A stretch of 64,000 bases of DNA from Paenibacillus harenae DSM 16969 (GTDB taxonomy: Bacteria; Bacillota; Bacilli; Paenibacillales; Paenibacillaceae): the NCBI RefSeq assembly GCF_000422465.1, contig NZ_KE383843.1, positions 908,345-972,344 of the forward strand. Direction: 5' to 3'. The translations under genes were made by a program, and so were the position numbers. Shown here in pieces: positions 8,187-18,057 of the stretch (its first letter is position 1; each line of letters begins with the position of its first letter). The notes beneath the pieces are model-generated. The model was not told the DNA's origin. It saw only the letters and a list, made by a program, of their open reading frames with translations, and made no database searches.

Positions 8187-9173
8187 CTATCTTGCGGCAA
8201 ACGGGAAAATAACGCGGGCGGTCGTACCGTAACCCGCTTTAGACTCGACCTGGATCTCATGATTCATTTTGTCCAGCACGGACTTTACAATGTAGAGCCC
8301 CATTCCCGTCGATTCCTTGAACCTTCTGCCGTTCTCGCCGGTGAAGAAGGGCTGGAAAATGCGGGACAAGTCGGAGGCCGGTATGCCCGCGCCCGAATCG
8401 ATGACCTCCAGAATAACGGCACGGTCGCTCGTATATGCGCGTACGATAACCTTTGAGCGGCTGCCCGCCGAATACTTTACCGCGTTGGAGATCAATTGCT
8501 GTAAGATAAAGCGAAGCCATTTGCCGTCCGTCTCCACCTTCAAATCGTCCCCGATCTGCATGTCCGGGTAGACAAAGCTGCGGATAAATAATCGTTTATT
8601 GTCCAAAATCACATCATTTACAGCCTCGCGCAGCAGGACCGTCTCCACTTGAAAGTCCTGCTCGAACGTCTCCAGCCTGGCCATGTACAGCACCATCTCC
8701 AGCCCTTTGCGGATGCGCTCCGTCTCCTCCCGCATGCTTTCGTCGCGGGGATCGCCGCCGTCCTGCAGCAAGAGCTCCAGCACCGACAGAGGCGTCTTCA
8801 TCTGATGCACCCAATGGTTCATGAAGGTAATATGGTTCCGCTGCTGCCGTTCGCCCTCGATAATCTGATTCTGATAATGGCGGTATTGAGCTTGCAGCAG
8901 CTCTCCCAAGGCATTCGGCAGCGCGGCGGACTCCTTGCCCTGCACCGACTCCTCCAGTCGAGGCTGCCCCTGCTGCAGCAGCAGGTAGAAGCTTCGGCAA
9001 GTTAAGTAACGGTAGGCCAAGTACGCAAGGAAAACCGCTGCTCCCAGAAGCAGCGCATAGCCGGCGACTCTGAAATCTTTATAGCCGTCCAGCCAGAAAA
9101 CGACCGCAACCGCCGCGAGCTGCAGCGCCGTAAAACCGATCAGAGCCAGCTGATCCCGCCAGAACAGCCTCAT
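8187..9173 (-). CDS. bceS: BceS-type intramembrane-sensing histidine kinase
   Basis: A 328-residue kinase with two close N-terminal membrane helices (about 10-28 and 36-56) and almost no extracellular loop, the hallmark of BceS-like kinases that sense through their ABC transporter. The phosphorylation site is His123 in the motif WVHQMKTPLS. The ATPase domain follows with N-box ISNAVKYS, DSGAGIP and GMGLYIVKS. ATG at 9173 overlaps the bceR stop in an ATGA arrangement, so translation is coupled. It phosphorylates BceR to induce bceAB. Confidence 0.95.
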   Translation of the reverse strand: MRLFWRDQLALIGFTALQLAAVAVVFWLDGYKDFRVAGYALLLGAAVFLAYLAYRYLTCRSFYLLLQQGQPRLEESVQGKESAALPNALGELLQAQYRHYQNQIIEGERQQRNHITFMNHWVHQMKTPLSVLELLLQDGGDPRDESMREETERIRKGLEMVLYMARLETFEQDFQVETVLLREAVNDVILDNKRLFIRSFVYPDMQIGDDLKVETDGKWLRFILQQLISNAVKYSAGSRSKVIVRAYTSDRAVILEVIDSGAGIPASDLSRIFQPFFTGENGRRFKESTGMGLYIVKSVLDKMNHEIQVESKAGYGTTARVIFPFAAR

Positions 9174-9877
9174 CTTCCCGCCTCGCGCCGCCACGTCTCG
9201 TTCAGCCGGTAGCCTGTCCCGCGCACCGTCTCCAGGGCGTCCTCGATGCCCAGCTCGGCGAGCTTCTTGCGGACCCGGGTAATATTAACGCTTAAGGCGT
9301 TATCGTCCACATAGGTGTAATCATCCCACAGCTTCTCCAAAATCGTTTCCCTGCCGACCAGCCGCTGACACCGCTCGAGCAGCGTTTCCACCAGCACCGT
9401 CTCTTTCTTCGTTAAGGCGACCGATTTGTCCTGCAGGCGCAGCTCCATCCGTTCCGGGTAAAGCGTAAGCCCCGACCGCTCGATCAAGCGTTCCCCGGCG
9501 GACGCGGCATAATCGCCGTAGACTCTCCTGAGCTGGCTGCGGATTTTGGCCATGACGACCTCGTAATGAAACGGCTTCGTCAAATAATCGTCCGCTCCGT
9601 TCTCAATCGCGCGAACCTGGTCCATCTCCCCGCTTCTCGCCGAGATGAAGATAATCGGGCAAGTGGAGACCGTCCGGATCTGCCGGCACCAATAGAAGCC
9701 GTCGAAGCTGGGCAGGTTAATATCCATTAACACGACATGCGGCCTAATTTGCTGAAACTGATCCAGCACCTTTCCGAATTCGGTCGTGATTACGGCTTCG
9801 TTGCCGTATTTCTCGATATGCGACTGCAGTAACTGCGCGATCTTCGCATCGTCTTCAACGATCATGATCCTGTACAA
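9170..9877 (-). CDS. bceR: BceR-type response regulator (OmpR family)
   Basis: A 235-residue receiver plus winged-helix regulator. The receiver shows VEDD near the N-terminus, phospho-acceptor Asp52 in VVLMDINLP, and the switch and lysine motifs FISAR and LTKPF. The C-terminal half is an OmpR-type DNA-binding domain ending VRGTGYRLN. TTG at 9877 is chosen because GGAAGGGG stands 8 bases before it and the product then begins MYRIMIVEDD, as in relatives. A GTG at 9895 would lack a binding site. Its likely target is the box at 7615-7628 before bceA. Confidence 0.94.
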   Translation of the reverse strand: MYRIMIVEDDAKIAQLLQSHIEKYGNEAVITTEFGKVLDQFQQIRPHVVLMDINLPSFDGFYWCRQIRTVSTCPIIFISARSGEMDQVRAIENGADDYLTKPFHYEVVMAKIRSQLRRVYGDYAASAGERLIERSGLTLYPERMELRLQDKSVALTKKETVLVETLLERCQRLVGRETILEKLWDDYTYVDDNALSVNITRVRKKLAELGIEDALETVRGTGYRLNETWRREAGR

Positions 9878-9945
9878 AGCAATAACCCCTTCCACTGCAT
9901 GCAGGTATAAGGATTATTTTACATGACTTGCACAGTTGGTTCCAC

Positions 9946-9977
9946 AAAACAGGAAGCATCCCGAAGGATGCTTCCTG
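9946..9977 (-). terminator. Terminator of the LplABC operon
   Basis: CAGGAAGCATCC (9950-9961) and GGATGCTTCCTG (9966-9977) form a perfect 12-bp stem, followed on the minus strand by TTTTG. It lies just downstream of the binding-protein gene ending at 9995. Confidence 0.8.
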
Positions 9978-9994
9978 CTTATCGTTACGCTATG

Positions 9995-11638
9995 CTATTG
10001 TTTCTGAATGGCGTTGCCGTATATTTCAATGTATTTCGCCAGGTTCAGCCCGTCGAAGCCTTTCACATAGGCGTCCCATTCCTTCTCGATATCCTTGCTG
10101 CCAATAATAAATTGAGCCATGTTGGACATCACGTAATCCTGGATCGCGGTCGTCAGTTGCGATGCGGCATCCGTATCCTCCGGACGGATGAATACGCCGG
10201 TCGGATAAATTTCTTTCGGCGAATACGGCGCATACGCGTTGGTCGCTTGCGACAGCCGCGTTTCATAGCCGTCAGCCGCCAGCGGATCCTGGCCTACCGC
10301 GAACAGGTCGCGGAATTCCTTGGACAAATCCTTGGGACCCATCAGCGACCAGCTGTCATTACGGATCAGATCGGGATCAACCTTCGGCAGTCCTTTAAAG
10401 CTGTATTTCGCTTGCGCGCCGTCGATGTTTTTCTCGCCCTCCTCGGCTTTCTTCCAGCCGAAGCCTTCTTCCGCGCCATATTCGCTCTTCAGCGCGCCCT
10501 CTTCGCCAAATGCGTAATCCATCATTTTGATCGCGGCAATTTGCTGCTCCTCGCTCGCTTTGTTCGTCAATGCGAATTGGAATTCGCCGATGCCCTGCGA
10601 GGCGCCGGCAAGCTGAACGCCGTCCGGTCCTTTGAGCGGCGGCACGATGACCCAGTGTTTATGCCGTGTATGCTTCTCATCATACGGGGTGACCAAATAG
10701 CTGACGAGCGCCGTCGTGATCGACCCTACCAGCTCATCGCCCTCGCGGTTGCCGAGCTGCCCGATCGCTTGATCGTTCTGCGTGAACGAAGCCGGATCGA
10801 TAAGCCCTTCCTTATACAGCTTGTTCATGTAGATCAGTCCTTGCTTCCAGCCCTCCTGATTGGCCGCGAATTCAACCTTGCCGTCCTTCAGAATTAAATA
10901 TTTGCTGTTGTCGTTATAGATGAAGGAGTTCATCAAGAATGCGTCAATGTTGCCGTTCCAGACGTTCTTGTTCGGCGCGCCGGTAAGCGGAATTTCGTCC
11001 GCCTTGCCGTTTCCGTTCGGATCCTGCTCCTTAAAAGCCTTCAGTACGGCATACAATTCATCCGTCGTCGTCGGCACCGCAAGACCGACCTTATCCAGCC
11101 ATTCCTGGTTCATCCAAAACTTCTGCGCAAAGGTGCAGTGGTAGCACTCGTTCAAGCGGGGAAGCGCATAAATGTTGCCGTCCGTCGCCGTCATGGCATC
11201 CTTGAAGTAAGGCTTCTTCTCCATCATCGCCTTAATGTTCGGCGCGTATTTCTCGATCAGATCATTCAAGGGAAGGAATACCCCCTGCTTGCCGTATGTC
11301 AACAGGTCGGTATTCGTGAATTTGCCCTCAAGGAATACTTCAGGGTAATCGCCGCTTGCGAGCAGCAGCTGGCGGCGGTCCACCAGGGCGTCCGCAGGCG
11401 CCAGGTCCCACTTGATTTTGACATTGAACTTCTCCTCTATATGCTTCGTGTAGCTGTTATCTTCTAGCGGTGCCTTGCCCTGAGGTGCAAAAAACGTCAT
11501 GTTTACCGGTCCGGATTCTCCTGCATTCGTCTCACCGGCGTTGTTCGCAGCATTGTCCGTATTGCTATTTCCGCAAGCCGACAGCACCAATGTAACGCTT
11601 AATACAAGCGCAAGCATGGAAAAAAACGTTTTTTTCAA
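9995..11638 (-). CDS. LplA-type extracellular sugar-binding lipoprotein
   Basis: A 547-residue substrate-binding lipoprotein of a carbohydrate ABC importer. The N-terminus has KK, a hydrophobic core and lipobox LSAC, followed by a flexible N/A/E/G-rich linker, then a type 1 extracellular binding domain as in LplA of the Bacillales. TTG at 11638 is the likely start: GGAGGGG lies 5 bases before it and it opens the signal peptide directly. The gene follows two permease genes, and no ATPase is encoded nearby; such systems normally share the MsmX-type ATPase encoded elsewhere. Substrate is probably an oligosaccharide, perhaps released by the fucosidases encoded upstream. Confidence 0.9.
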   Translation of the reverse strand: MKKTFFSMLALVLSVTLVLSACGNSNTDNAANNAGETNAGESGPVNMTFFAPQGKAPLEDNSYTKHIEEKFNVKIKWDLAPADALVDRRQLLLASGDYPEVFLEGKFTNTDLLTYGKQGVFLPLNDLIEKYAPNIKAMMEKKPYFKDAMTATDGNIYALPRLNECYHCTFAQKFWMNQEWLDKVGLAVPTTTDELYAVLKAFKEQDPNGNGKADEIPLTGAPNKNVWNGNIDAFLMNSFIYNDNSKYLILKDGKVEFAANQEGWKQGLIYMNKLYKEGLIDPASFTQNDQAIGQLGNREGDELVGSITTALVSYLVTPYDEKHTRHKHWVIVPPLKGPDGVQLAGASQGIGEFQFALTNKASEEQQIAAIKMMDYAFGEEGALKSEYGAEEGFGWKKAEEGEKNIDGAQAKYSFKGLPKVDPDLIRNDSWSLMGPKDLSKEFRDLFAVGQDPLAADGYETRLSQATNAYAPYSPKEIYPTGVFIRPEDTDAASQLTTAIQDYVMSNMAQFIIGSKDIEKEWDAYVKGFDGLNLAKYIEIYGNAIQKQ

Positions 11639-11746
11639 GGTTACCCCTCCTGGATACATATATTTTATTATCATGAACCTTACCGCGGCCGCTGACAAGC
11701 GCCGCATGATTGCCTGCATCCCCCCTTTCAATAGCGCACTTCCCGT

Positions 11747-12649
11747 CTACCCCTTCAAGGATCCGATCATAACGCCCTTCACGAAATGCCTCTGCACGAA
11801 TGGATAGATGACGAGCACCGGCACGGAAGCCACAACGATCAACGCATATTTGAGCGCCTGCTCAAACCCTTGCTCGCGGATCTTGCCGGCCGTATTTGCA
11901 AGCATCTCCGGATCGGAGGAGTTCAGGATAAGTAAGTTGCGCAGTACGTACTGCAGCGGAAACAGCTTCTCCGATCTCAAATAGATGAGCGCGTCGAAAT
12001 AGGCGTTCCAATGGCCGACCGCGTACATCAGCCCCATAACGGCGAGAATCGGCTTCGACAGCGGCAGGACGACGCTGATCAAATATCGCGCGTCGCGGCA
12101 GCCGTCCATCTGCGCGGCTTCGGACAATTCATGCGGAATGGACGATTGAAAGAAGGTCCTTGCAATGACAACCTGGAATACCGACAAAGCGCCCGGGAGC
12201 CACATCGCCCAGCGCGTATCGAGCATGTCCAAATCCTTTACAAGGAGATAGGTCGGAATAAGGCCTCCGCTGAAAAACATCGTAATCATAAGCAAAATCA
12301 TAAACGCGTTGCGTCCGTAAAACTTTTTGACCGACAGCGGATATGCCAGCAGAATCGTAAACAGTAAATTGATCAGCGTGCCGAATACCGTATATACGAT
12401 CGTGTTGTAGTAGCCGTACATGAGCTGCGTGCTTTGGAAAATCGACTTGTAAGCCCGAAGACTGAATTCAACCGGGTACAGCCATACCTGACCGCTGACA
12501 ACCGCCCTTGGCGAGCTGAGCGAGGAACTGACGATATAGACAAGCGGATACAGCACCGCCATCATTAATAAGGTTAGAAAAACGTAAATCGCGAGCAAAA
12601 ACAGACGATCGCCCAACGGCTCTTTTATTTTTGTTCCAGCTGCCTGCAT
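11747..12649 (-). CDS. Carbohydrate ABC transporter permease (LplC/YtcP type)
   Basis: A 300-residue inner-membrane permease with about six helices. The ATPase-docking EAA motif reads ELSEAAQMDGCRDARYLI near residues 194-211. The C-terminus FVQRHFVKGVMIGSLKG is typical of LplC-type subunits. It starts 15 bp after the partner permease and precedes the binding protein. ATG at 12649 follows GGGGGAGGG. Confidence 0.93.
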   Translation of the reverse strand: MQAAGTKIKEPLGDRLFLLAIYVFLTLLMMAVLYPLVYIVSSSLSSPRAVVSGQVWLYPVEFSLRAYKSIFQSTQLMYGYYNTIVYTVFGTLINLLFTILLAYPLSVKKFYGRNAFMILLMITMFFSGGLIPTYLLVKDLDMLDTRWAMWLPGALSVFQVVIARTFFQSSIPHELSEAAQMDGCRDARYLISVVLPLSKPILAVMGLMYAVGHWNAYFDALIYLRSEKLFPLQYVLRNLLILNSSDPEMLANTAGKIREQGFEQALKYALIVVASVPVLVIYPFVQRHFVKGVMIGSLKG

Positions 12650-12664
12650 AGGTTACCCTCCCCC

Positions 12665-13633
12665 TTACCAGAGACTCGTCTCAGATATCCGTTTAGCGAC
12701 AAAATTCACAATGACCAATAGAATCAGGTTAACGACGGAATTGAACAAGCCGACCGCCGACGAGAAGCTGAAGTTCGCCCCGACCAGACCGACCTTGTAG
12801 ACGTAAGTCGAGATGACCTCGGAAGAGCTTAGATTAAGCGGATTTTGCATTAAGAAAATTTTCTCGAACCCGACGCCCATGATGTTGCCGAGACTTAAGA
12901 TCAGCATGATCACCGTGACCGGAAGGAGGGAAGGAAGATCGATATGCCATATTTTCTTCCACCTGGACGCCCCGTCGACTCTGGCCGCTTCATACAGCGC
13001 GGGATCGACCCCTGCGAGCGCCGCGATATAAATGATCGAAGCATACCCCATCTCTTGCCACACGCCGGACCAGACGTAAATGGATTGGAAATATTCCGGA
13101 ACGCCCATGAAATTCGTCATCTGCGCGCCAACCATCGTAAACAGCCGATCGACGACGCCGACATGCGGCGTAAGCATAAGGATGATAATGGACACCATAA
13201 CGACCGTGGATATAAAATGGGGCGCGTAGGTTACCATTTGCACCGTTTTCTTGAACATGCCCGTTCTCACTTCATTCAGCGCGAGCGCCAGCAGGATCGG
13301 AATCGGGAAGCCGGCAAGCAGCGAGTAGAAGCTGACGCCGATCGTATTTTTAATGATCAGCCAAAAATTCGGGGAATCGAAAAAAGCGTTAAAATGCTTC
13401 ATTCCGACCCAATCGCTTCCCCAAATGCCCTGCACGACGTTAAAATCTTTGAAGGCGATCTGTACGCCGAACATCGGCACATATTTGAAAATGATCAAGT
13501 AGGCAACCGGGAGCAGAACCATGAAATAAAGCTCCCAGTGTCTCATGATTTTCTGCAGGACTGTCTGCTTGCCGACATAACGCTCGTTGTCGGGTAATTT
13601 CCGTCCTAACGCCTCAACCTGTGCATGCTCCAT
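12665..13633 (-). CDS. Carbohydrate ABC transporter permease (LplB type)
   Basis: A 322-residue permease, first gene of the importer operon. A cytoplasmic N-terminus of about 35 residues is followed by six helices. The EAA motif reads YEAARVDGASRWKKIWHIDLP. Together with the 11747-12649 product it forms the membrane channel. ATG at 13633 follows AAAGGAG. The gap to the regulator upstream holds that regulator's terminator and presumably this operon's promoter. Confidence 0.93.
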   Translation of the reverse strand: MEHAQVEALGRKLPDNERYVGKQTVLQKIMRHWELYFMVLLPVAYLIIFKYVPMFGVQIAFKDFNVVQGIWGSDWVGMKHFNAFFDSPNFWLIIKNTIGVSFYSLLAGFPIPILLALALNEVRTGMFKKTVQMVTYAPHFISTVVMVSIIILMLTPHVGVVDRLFTMVGAQMTNFMGVPEYFQSIYVWSGVWQEMGYASIIYIAALAGVDPALYEAARVDGASRWKKIWHIDLPSLLPVTVIMLILSLGNIMGVGFEKIFLMQNPLNLSSSEVISTYVYKVGLVGANFSFSSAVGLFNSVVNLILLVIVNFVAKRISETSLW

Positions 13634-13773
13634 TCGCAGTTCTCCTTTGCAGCGATTTACGATTGCCCTGACGCTATGCTTTGAATCCTGTTCTCATTCT
13701 GATTCTAGCCCGTTTACGAAAAATTCATCAATTCGTAAGATTCTCTTAATTCACCATTTTCAGATTTCCGTAT

Positions 13774-13862
13774 AAAAAAGCCTTGAGAATCGCGGCATCC
13801 ACAAAACGGCTGCTCCCCATTTCATTTGTGGGGAACAGCCGTTTCCGCGTGACTCAAGGCTT
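13774..13862 (-). terminator. Nested hairpin terminator of the AraC-sensor gene
   Basis: An outer stem AGCCTTGAG (13779-13787) pairs with CTCAAGGCT near 13853-13861. Inside it, AAACGGCTGCTCCCC pairs with GGGGAACAGCCGTTT. On the minus strand a TTTTTT run follows. The double stem is unusually long. Confidence 0.8.
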
Positions 13863-13870
13863 GCTTGGTT

Positions 13871-16120
13871 TTATTCAAAGTCTATAATCTGCTTGCGAAA
13901 ATCTCTCGGCGACAGGCCGACGACGTTTTTGAACGCCCGGTTAAACGAATTGTAATTGTAGTAGCCGACCTCGCTGCTGATCGTTTGCATCGGCTTTTGC
14001 GTTTCGGAGAGCATCTTCTTCGCGGAGGAGATCCTTAGCCCGATCAGAAAATCGACGAAATTCTCGCCGAACTCCTCCTTGAACATTTTGCTCAAATATT
14101 TGGCGTTCAGCTGAAATTTATCGCTTAAATAATCAAGCGAAAGCTCGGAATTGGTGTAATTGGTTTCGATATAAGACCGGATCTCCATAATAAGCGCTCT
14201 GCTGCTGTGCGAATCGCGCAGCTTGGTTATATGCTCGGTCATCGACTCAAATATGCGGATGCATTCCGCCTGCAGCTCGTCTACCGTATCCCACCGCTTC
14301 GCGAGACGCTGCAGCTCGTTCTGCACGTTGCGCCACACATTCCGGTATTCCTTTGAAAGCTCCATAATTCCGCTCTCGAGATGGTGGATGAAGAAATACA
14401 TGAGGCTCTCGATTTCTTTGCGCGGCAGCAGCGATTCGTGAATTTGCTCGATAAATACGCCCATATGCTTTTTCCAATCCGGCTCGGCCAGACGCAGCGA
14501 TTGGGAAAGCAAATCAATCGTTTTGAAATACTCCTGCATTTCCTGCTGCGGCCTGACGGTATTCTTCATCGTAATGAGCTGATTCGCGCCGAGCACCGCC
14601 TTGAACTGCAAGCAGTAATTCGCCATCTCGTACGACCTCCGCAGCTCCTCCAGCGCGGCAGCCGGCTCGCCTTGCCCGACCGTTATGTTGAATCTGACGT
14701 TCTTCTCGATCCAAGCGCGGCAGGTCTCGACGATCGCTTCGCTGCGCCCGGCGGCATCGGGATTCGCCTCCAGCCATAAAATAAACGAAACCCGGCAATC
14801 GGTGGTCCATTCCGCCCATACGGCCGCGCCGTTATTTTTGGCCGTTTCGTGGATGATGCTGTACAGCGTAAATTTCAGCAGCGACTGGTCGCGCTGATTG
14901 TAGTTTTCCGTAAACGCCGCGTAGGAATCGATTTCCATGACATGCGCGAACGCGATCTTGCCCTCCGCGTCCAAGTCGTAATTGCGCAGCTCGGCAATCC
15001 AGTCCTGTTCGCTTAACTGCACGCCTCCTTCTAGCACCTGATGAAAATGATATTTTTTTTGCAAAATAAGCTTTTCCCTGTATTGCTGCTGAAACTGCTT
15101 CGTCTCGCTCATCAGGCTTTCCAGCGTATTATGAATAAATCCGAATTCGCCTTCCTTCAGCCGCTCGGAGCCCTTGCTCTTCACCGAGTAGGTTTCGATG
15201 AGCGATACGATCTGTTGAATCGGCTTATAGTTGCGTTTCGTGACATATATGACCCATAGTACACCGAATAGGGCGGCAGCCATCGCGAATACGACCCACA
15301 CGTTATAGAAGGTTAAGGCGAGCTTCAATCCCTTTTTATCGACAAGCCCGCTGCTGATTTCCCACCCGGTGTAAGGTGAGGTAAAGGAGGACAGCTCAGC
15401 CTCCGAACGGCCTTCCGCCGTCTCGCCGTCGGCGCCTTGTCGCTGCTGCTGCGTATCGGCTCCCAGCAGGTTGGCACCGGCGCTGTCGAATATATTGACG
15501 AAGGTAATCTCCGAGTTATACATGCGGCCAACCATTTCCTGAAGCTTTGCCAGACTGACGTTCACGACAAAATAGCCTTGCTTCACGCTCATATTGTACG
15601 GCGCTTCTTTCACAAGCGTAATGACGTTCTGGGGCTCGCTTAACGAAAAGGCGCTGAACTGCCGTTTCCCCGACCATTTAGCGCCTGTCTCATCCTCCGC
15701 ATAGCTCTCAATAAACGCCTCATCCGGGAAGTCATCCGCCGTTCTTGACGAATCGCCGAATACCAGGCCGTCGCTGAAACGGATGAAATAAATGGAATCA
15801 ATGATCGGGTAATTAAACTTCAGCTCGTCGATTACCTTAAGCGCTTGAATGTTGGCATACACATCCATGCTGTCGCGGCTGAAAAACCGGTTCACGTCGG
15901 CATTCGTCAAAATTTCGCGCACGACCCGGTAATCGATGTCCCGCAGCGAGGTATCCATGAAATGAATGACCTGCTGCGCCAGAAATTCATTCGCTTTGAT
16001 CGCCTCTTTGCGGGTATGCTCGTTAAGCGTCTGGAAGAATACGACGAACAAGATCATGGTGACGATAAAAAAAACAGGCAGATACGATAACAACAATCGG
16101 CGAAACCACATTTTGTTCAA
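13871..16120 (-). CDS. Membrane-bound AraC-family regulator with extracellular sensor
   Basis: A 749-residue one-component regulator. A membrane helix at about 9-29 is followed by an extracellular sensor region of about 260 residues, then a second helix near 280-300 (VWVVFAMAAALFGVLWVIYV). A cytoplasmic linker leads to a C-terminal AraC-type double helix-turn-helix with SLDYLSDKFQLNAKYLSKMF and VGYYNYNSFNRAFK. Such proteins sit beside LplABC importers and switch them on when sugar is sensed outside. The start is TTG at 16120 behind GGAAGGGG; ATG at 16111 is the alternative. It lies directly upstream of the importer, which is its likely target. Confidence 0.92.
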   Translation of the reverse strand: MNKMWFRRLLLSYLPVFFIVTMILFVVFFQTLNEHTRKEAIKANEFLAQQVIHFMDTSLRDIDYRVVREILTNADVNRFFSRDSMDVYANIQALKVIDELKFNYPIIDSIYFIRFSDGLVFGDSSRTADDFPDEAFIESYAEDETGAKWSGKRQFSAFSLSEPQNVITLVKEAPYNMSVKQGYFVVNVSLAKLQEMVGRMYNSEITFVNIFDSAGANLLGADTQQQRQGADGETAEGRSEAELSSFTSPYTGWEISSGLVDKKGLKLALTFYNVWVVFAMAAALFGVLWVIYVTKRNYKPIQQIVSLIETYSVKSKGSERLKEGEFGFIHNTLESLMSETKQFQQQYREKLILQKKYHFHQVLEGGVQLSEQDWIAELRNYDLDAEGKIAFAHVMEIDSYAAFTENYNQRDQSLLKFTLYSIIHETAKNNGAAVWAEWTTDCRVSFILWLEANPDAAGRSEAIVETCRAWIEKNVRFNITVGQGEPAAALEELRRSYEMANYCLQFKAVLGANQLITMKNTVRPQQEMQEYFKTIDLLSQSLRLAEPDWKKHMGVFIEQIHESLLPRKEIESLMYFFIHHLESGIMELSKEYRNVWRNVQNELQRLAKRWDTVDELQAECIRIFESMTEHITKLRDSHSSRALIMEIRSYIETNYTNSELSLDYLSDKFQLNAKYLSKMFKEEFGENFVDFLIGLRISSAKKMLSETQKPMQTISSEVGYYNYNSFNRAFKNVVGLSPRDFRKQIIDFE

Positions 16121-16209
16121 ACCGGCATCCCCTTCCCATTGCTTATCTCTCTGTTATACCTTAATCAGGCAAAATGGGACAAGCGGGAACACATCCCATT
16201 TCTCGTTAT

Positions 16210-16320
16210 CCAAGCGTAAACGGCTTTCGTCATTCTCTGGCGGCGAAGCTTCGTTTCCCGGAGAATGCCAAGCAGATATAAGTGTGAACTTATAAATTCT
16301 TAGCATTCAAGCAGAAACGA
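16210..16320. repeat. Dispersed palindromic repeat, copy B
   Basis: Contains CCAAGCGTAAACGGC, then a hairpin with GAATGCCAAG and CTTAGCATTC around TATAAGT/ACTTATA, and ends with CAAGCAGAAACG. Same layout as the copy at 8047-8148. Confidence 0.65.
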
Positions 16321-16345
16321 CACCATCGTCCTACGTCTGTATTTT

Positions 16346-16374
16346 AAAAAACTGACGCCTATACAAGACGTCAG
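16346..16374 (-). terminator. Terminator of the first fucosidase gene
   Basis: CTGACG (16352-16357) pairs with CGTCAG (16369-16374); on the minus strand the stem is followed by TTTTTT. It lies 33 bp after the GH29 stop codon. Confidence 0.75.
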
Positions 16375-16406
16375 CTTTACCGCGCATAATTATTTGGTTT
16401 TGGCTT

Positions 16407-17822
16407 TTATACTCTCAAGCGGAACACATGCGCCGCAGGCGTCTTGCCCCTTATTCCGGTCTCAGGCAGACGTACCTTCAGCCCTTCCGCCGTACGCTCG
16501 AACGGCAGCTTGTCCCCCGAACCCAGCAGCTCTATGCTCATGACCGGCTCCAGGTAGGGTATGAGCAGCGTTTCTTCAACAGGCGTCTGATCGGTCTCAT
16601 AGAGACGTGTCGCATAGATGTGATTCTCTTTTGTCGTAAACGCATAGTCGCCGGTAAAATAAGGCGCGCAGATGCGCGTGCCGTACACGGCCTCCCCGTA
16701 CGTTTTCAGCCATGCGCCCAGCTCCTTGATCGACGCGACCGCTCCTTCCGGCAGCCTGCCGTCCGGCTGCGGCCCGACGTTCAGCGCAAGATTCCCGCCT
16801 TTGGAGACGACCTCCATCAGAATGCGCACCACTTGACGCAGCGGCTTATAACGATCCTCGTAGCGGAACGAGAACGACGTGCCCAGCGTAATGCAGCTTT
16901 CCCAAGGCACGCGTAGCGGCTTGTCCGGTATGGATTGCTCGGGCGTAACATAGTTTTCGTATGGCCCCCCCACCGTTCGGTCCGTCGACAGCAGCCACGG
17001 CTGCTCCCGGCGCGCGCGGTCGACCAGCTCGCCGAGGCGGATATCCTGCGGCACTCTGCCGCCGTCCCTTACCCAGCCGGCGTCCAGCCACAGCACATCG
17101 ATGCGGCCGTACTCCGTCAGCAGCTCCATCATCTGGTCGTGCGTAAACTGCACGAATTGCTCCCATAGCTCCGGATGCGCCTTCGGGTCATAAGACGGGC
17201 CTCGCCACGAATGATTACCACGCGCCATGCCCGGCGCCCAATACGTAGGCGTATGCCAGTCGGCCTTCGAGAAATACGCCGCAATCGCGAGCCCCTTGTC
17301 CCGGAAGGCGTCGAACACGTTTTTGCAAATATCGGCGTACTTGTGCGTATGGAACGGCGTATCCGGTCCCGTAATCCGGTAGTCGGTCGTACGGGTATCC
17401 CACATGCAAAAGCCGTCGTGATGCTTCGTCGTAAAGATCAAATACTTGAAGCCGCCTTCCTCGGCAATTTCCGCCCACTTCTCCGGCTGCAGCCTGACCG
17501 GATTGAACGTCTTGTTCAGGCCGAAATACTGCCGCTTCAGTTCCTCTGAATCCGACACCCAATCGATTCCTCCGCGGGACCAATCGCCGTCTTCGTCGCT
17601 AAGCGCCCAAGATTCGACGACGCCGAGCTGCGAATAAGGCCCCCAGTGCATCATGATGCCGAGCTTCTGATCCTGAAACCACTCCAGCCGCTCGAGAATG
17701 AGCGGGTCGGCAGGTCTCACCCACTCCTTCTCGCTGCTGTAATTATGAACGCCCTCTTGCACTTCTTCCGTTTCCTTTAGCGGAGTATCGTCCCCGGTCT
17801 GAACCGTTTCGCTGCTGCTCAT
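16407..17822 (-). CDS. GH29 alpha-L-fucosidase
   Basis: A 471-residue glycoside hydrolase of family 29 that should release L-fucose from glycans with retention. Landmarks are MHWGPYS near residue 58, TKHHDGFCMWDT near 132-143 and the predicted nucleophile Asp247 in IDVLWLDAGW. LALNVGPQPDGRLP near residue 350 is another family landmark. There is no signal peptide, so it acts inside the cell on imported oligosaccharide. ATG at 17822 follows GGAGGA. It has its own terminator and is separated from the second fucosidase by another one. Confidence 0.93.
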   Translation of the reverse strand: MSSSETVQTGDDTPLKETEEVQEGVHNYSSEKEWVRPADPLILERLEWFQDQKLGIMMHWGPYSQLGVVESWALSDEDGDWSRGGIDWVSDSEELKRQYFGLNKTFNPVRLQPEKWAEIAEEGGFKYLIFTTKHHDGFCMWDTRTTDYRITGPDTPFHTHKYADICKNVFDAFRDKGLAIAAYFSKADWHTPTYWAPGMARGNHSWRGPSYDPKAHPELWEQFVQFTHDQMMELLTEYGRIDVLWLDAGWVRDGGRVPQDIRLGELVDRARREQPWLLSTDRTVGGPYENYVTPEQSIPDKPLRVPWESCITLGTSFSFRYEDRYKPLRQVVRILMEVVSKGGNLALNVGPQPDGRLPEGAVASIKELGAWLKTYGEAVYGTRICAPYFTGDYAFTTKENHIYATRLYETDQTPVEETLLIPYLEPVMSIELLGSGDKLPFERTAEGLKVRLPETGIRGKTPAAHVFRLRV

Positions 17823-18057
17823 TACGCCGTTCCTCCTTCATCGGTTGGATAAGATAGATTCGCGGTTGTTGGCTTACTGCCAAACCTTTCTTCCTGTATA
17901 CGACAATCCGGTTCAGCCCGCAATTTGTATCTTTCCAGTCAATTCCCTTTTTTCGTTAAATTTTCGTAAAGGCGGGGCGAAGGCAAGTACGCATTTTTCT
18001 TGAAGTTTGCAATTTTCGCGTTCGTAGGGAAACGAAGGGCTGGACCGGCCCAATAAA

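Noticed and set aside
9923..10897. 324-codon plus-strand frame over the binding-protein gene
   Set aside because: No ribosome site, spans the terminator of the importer operon, and opposes a lipoprotein with a clear lipobox.
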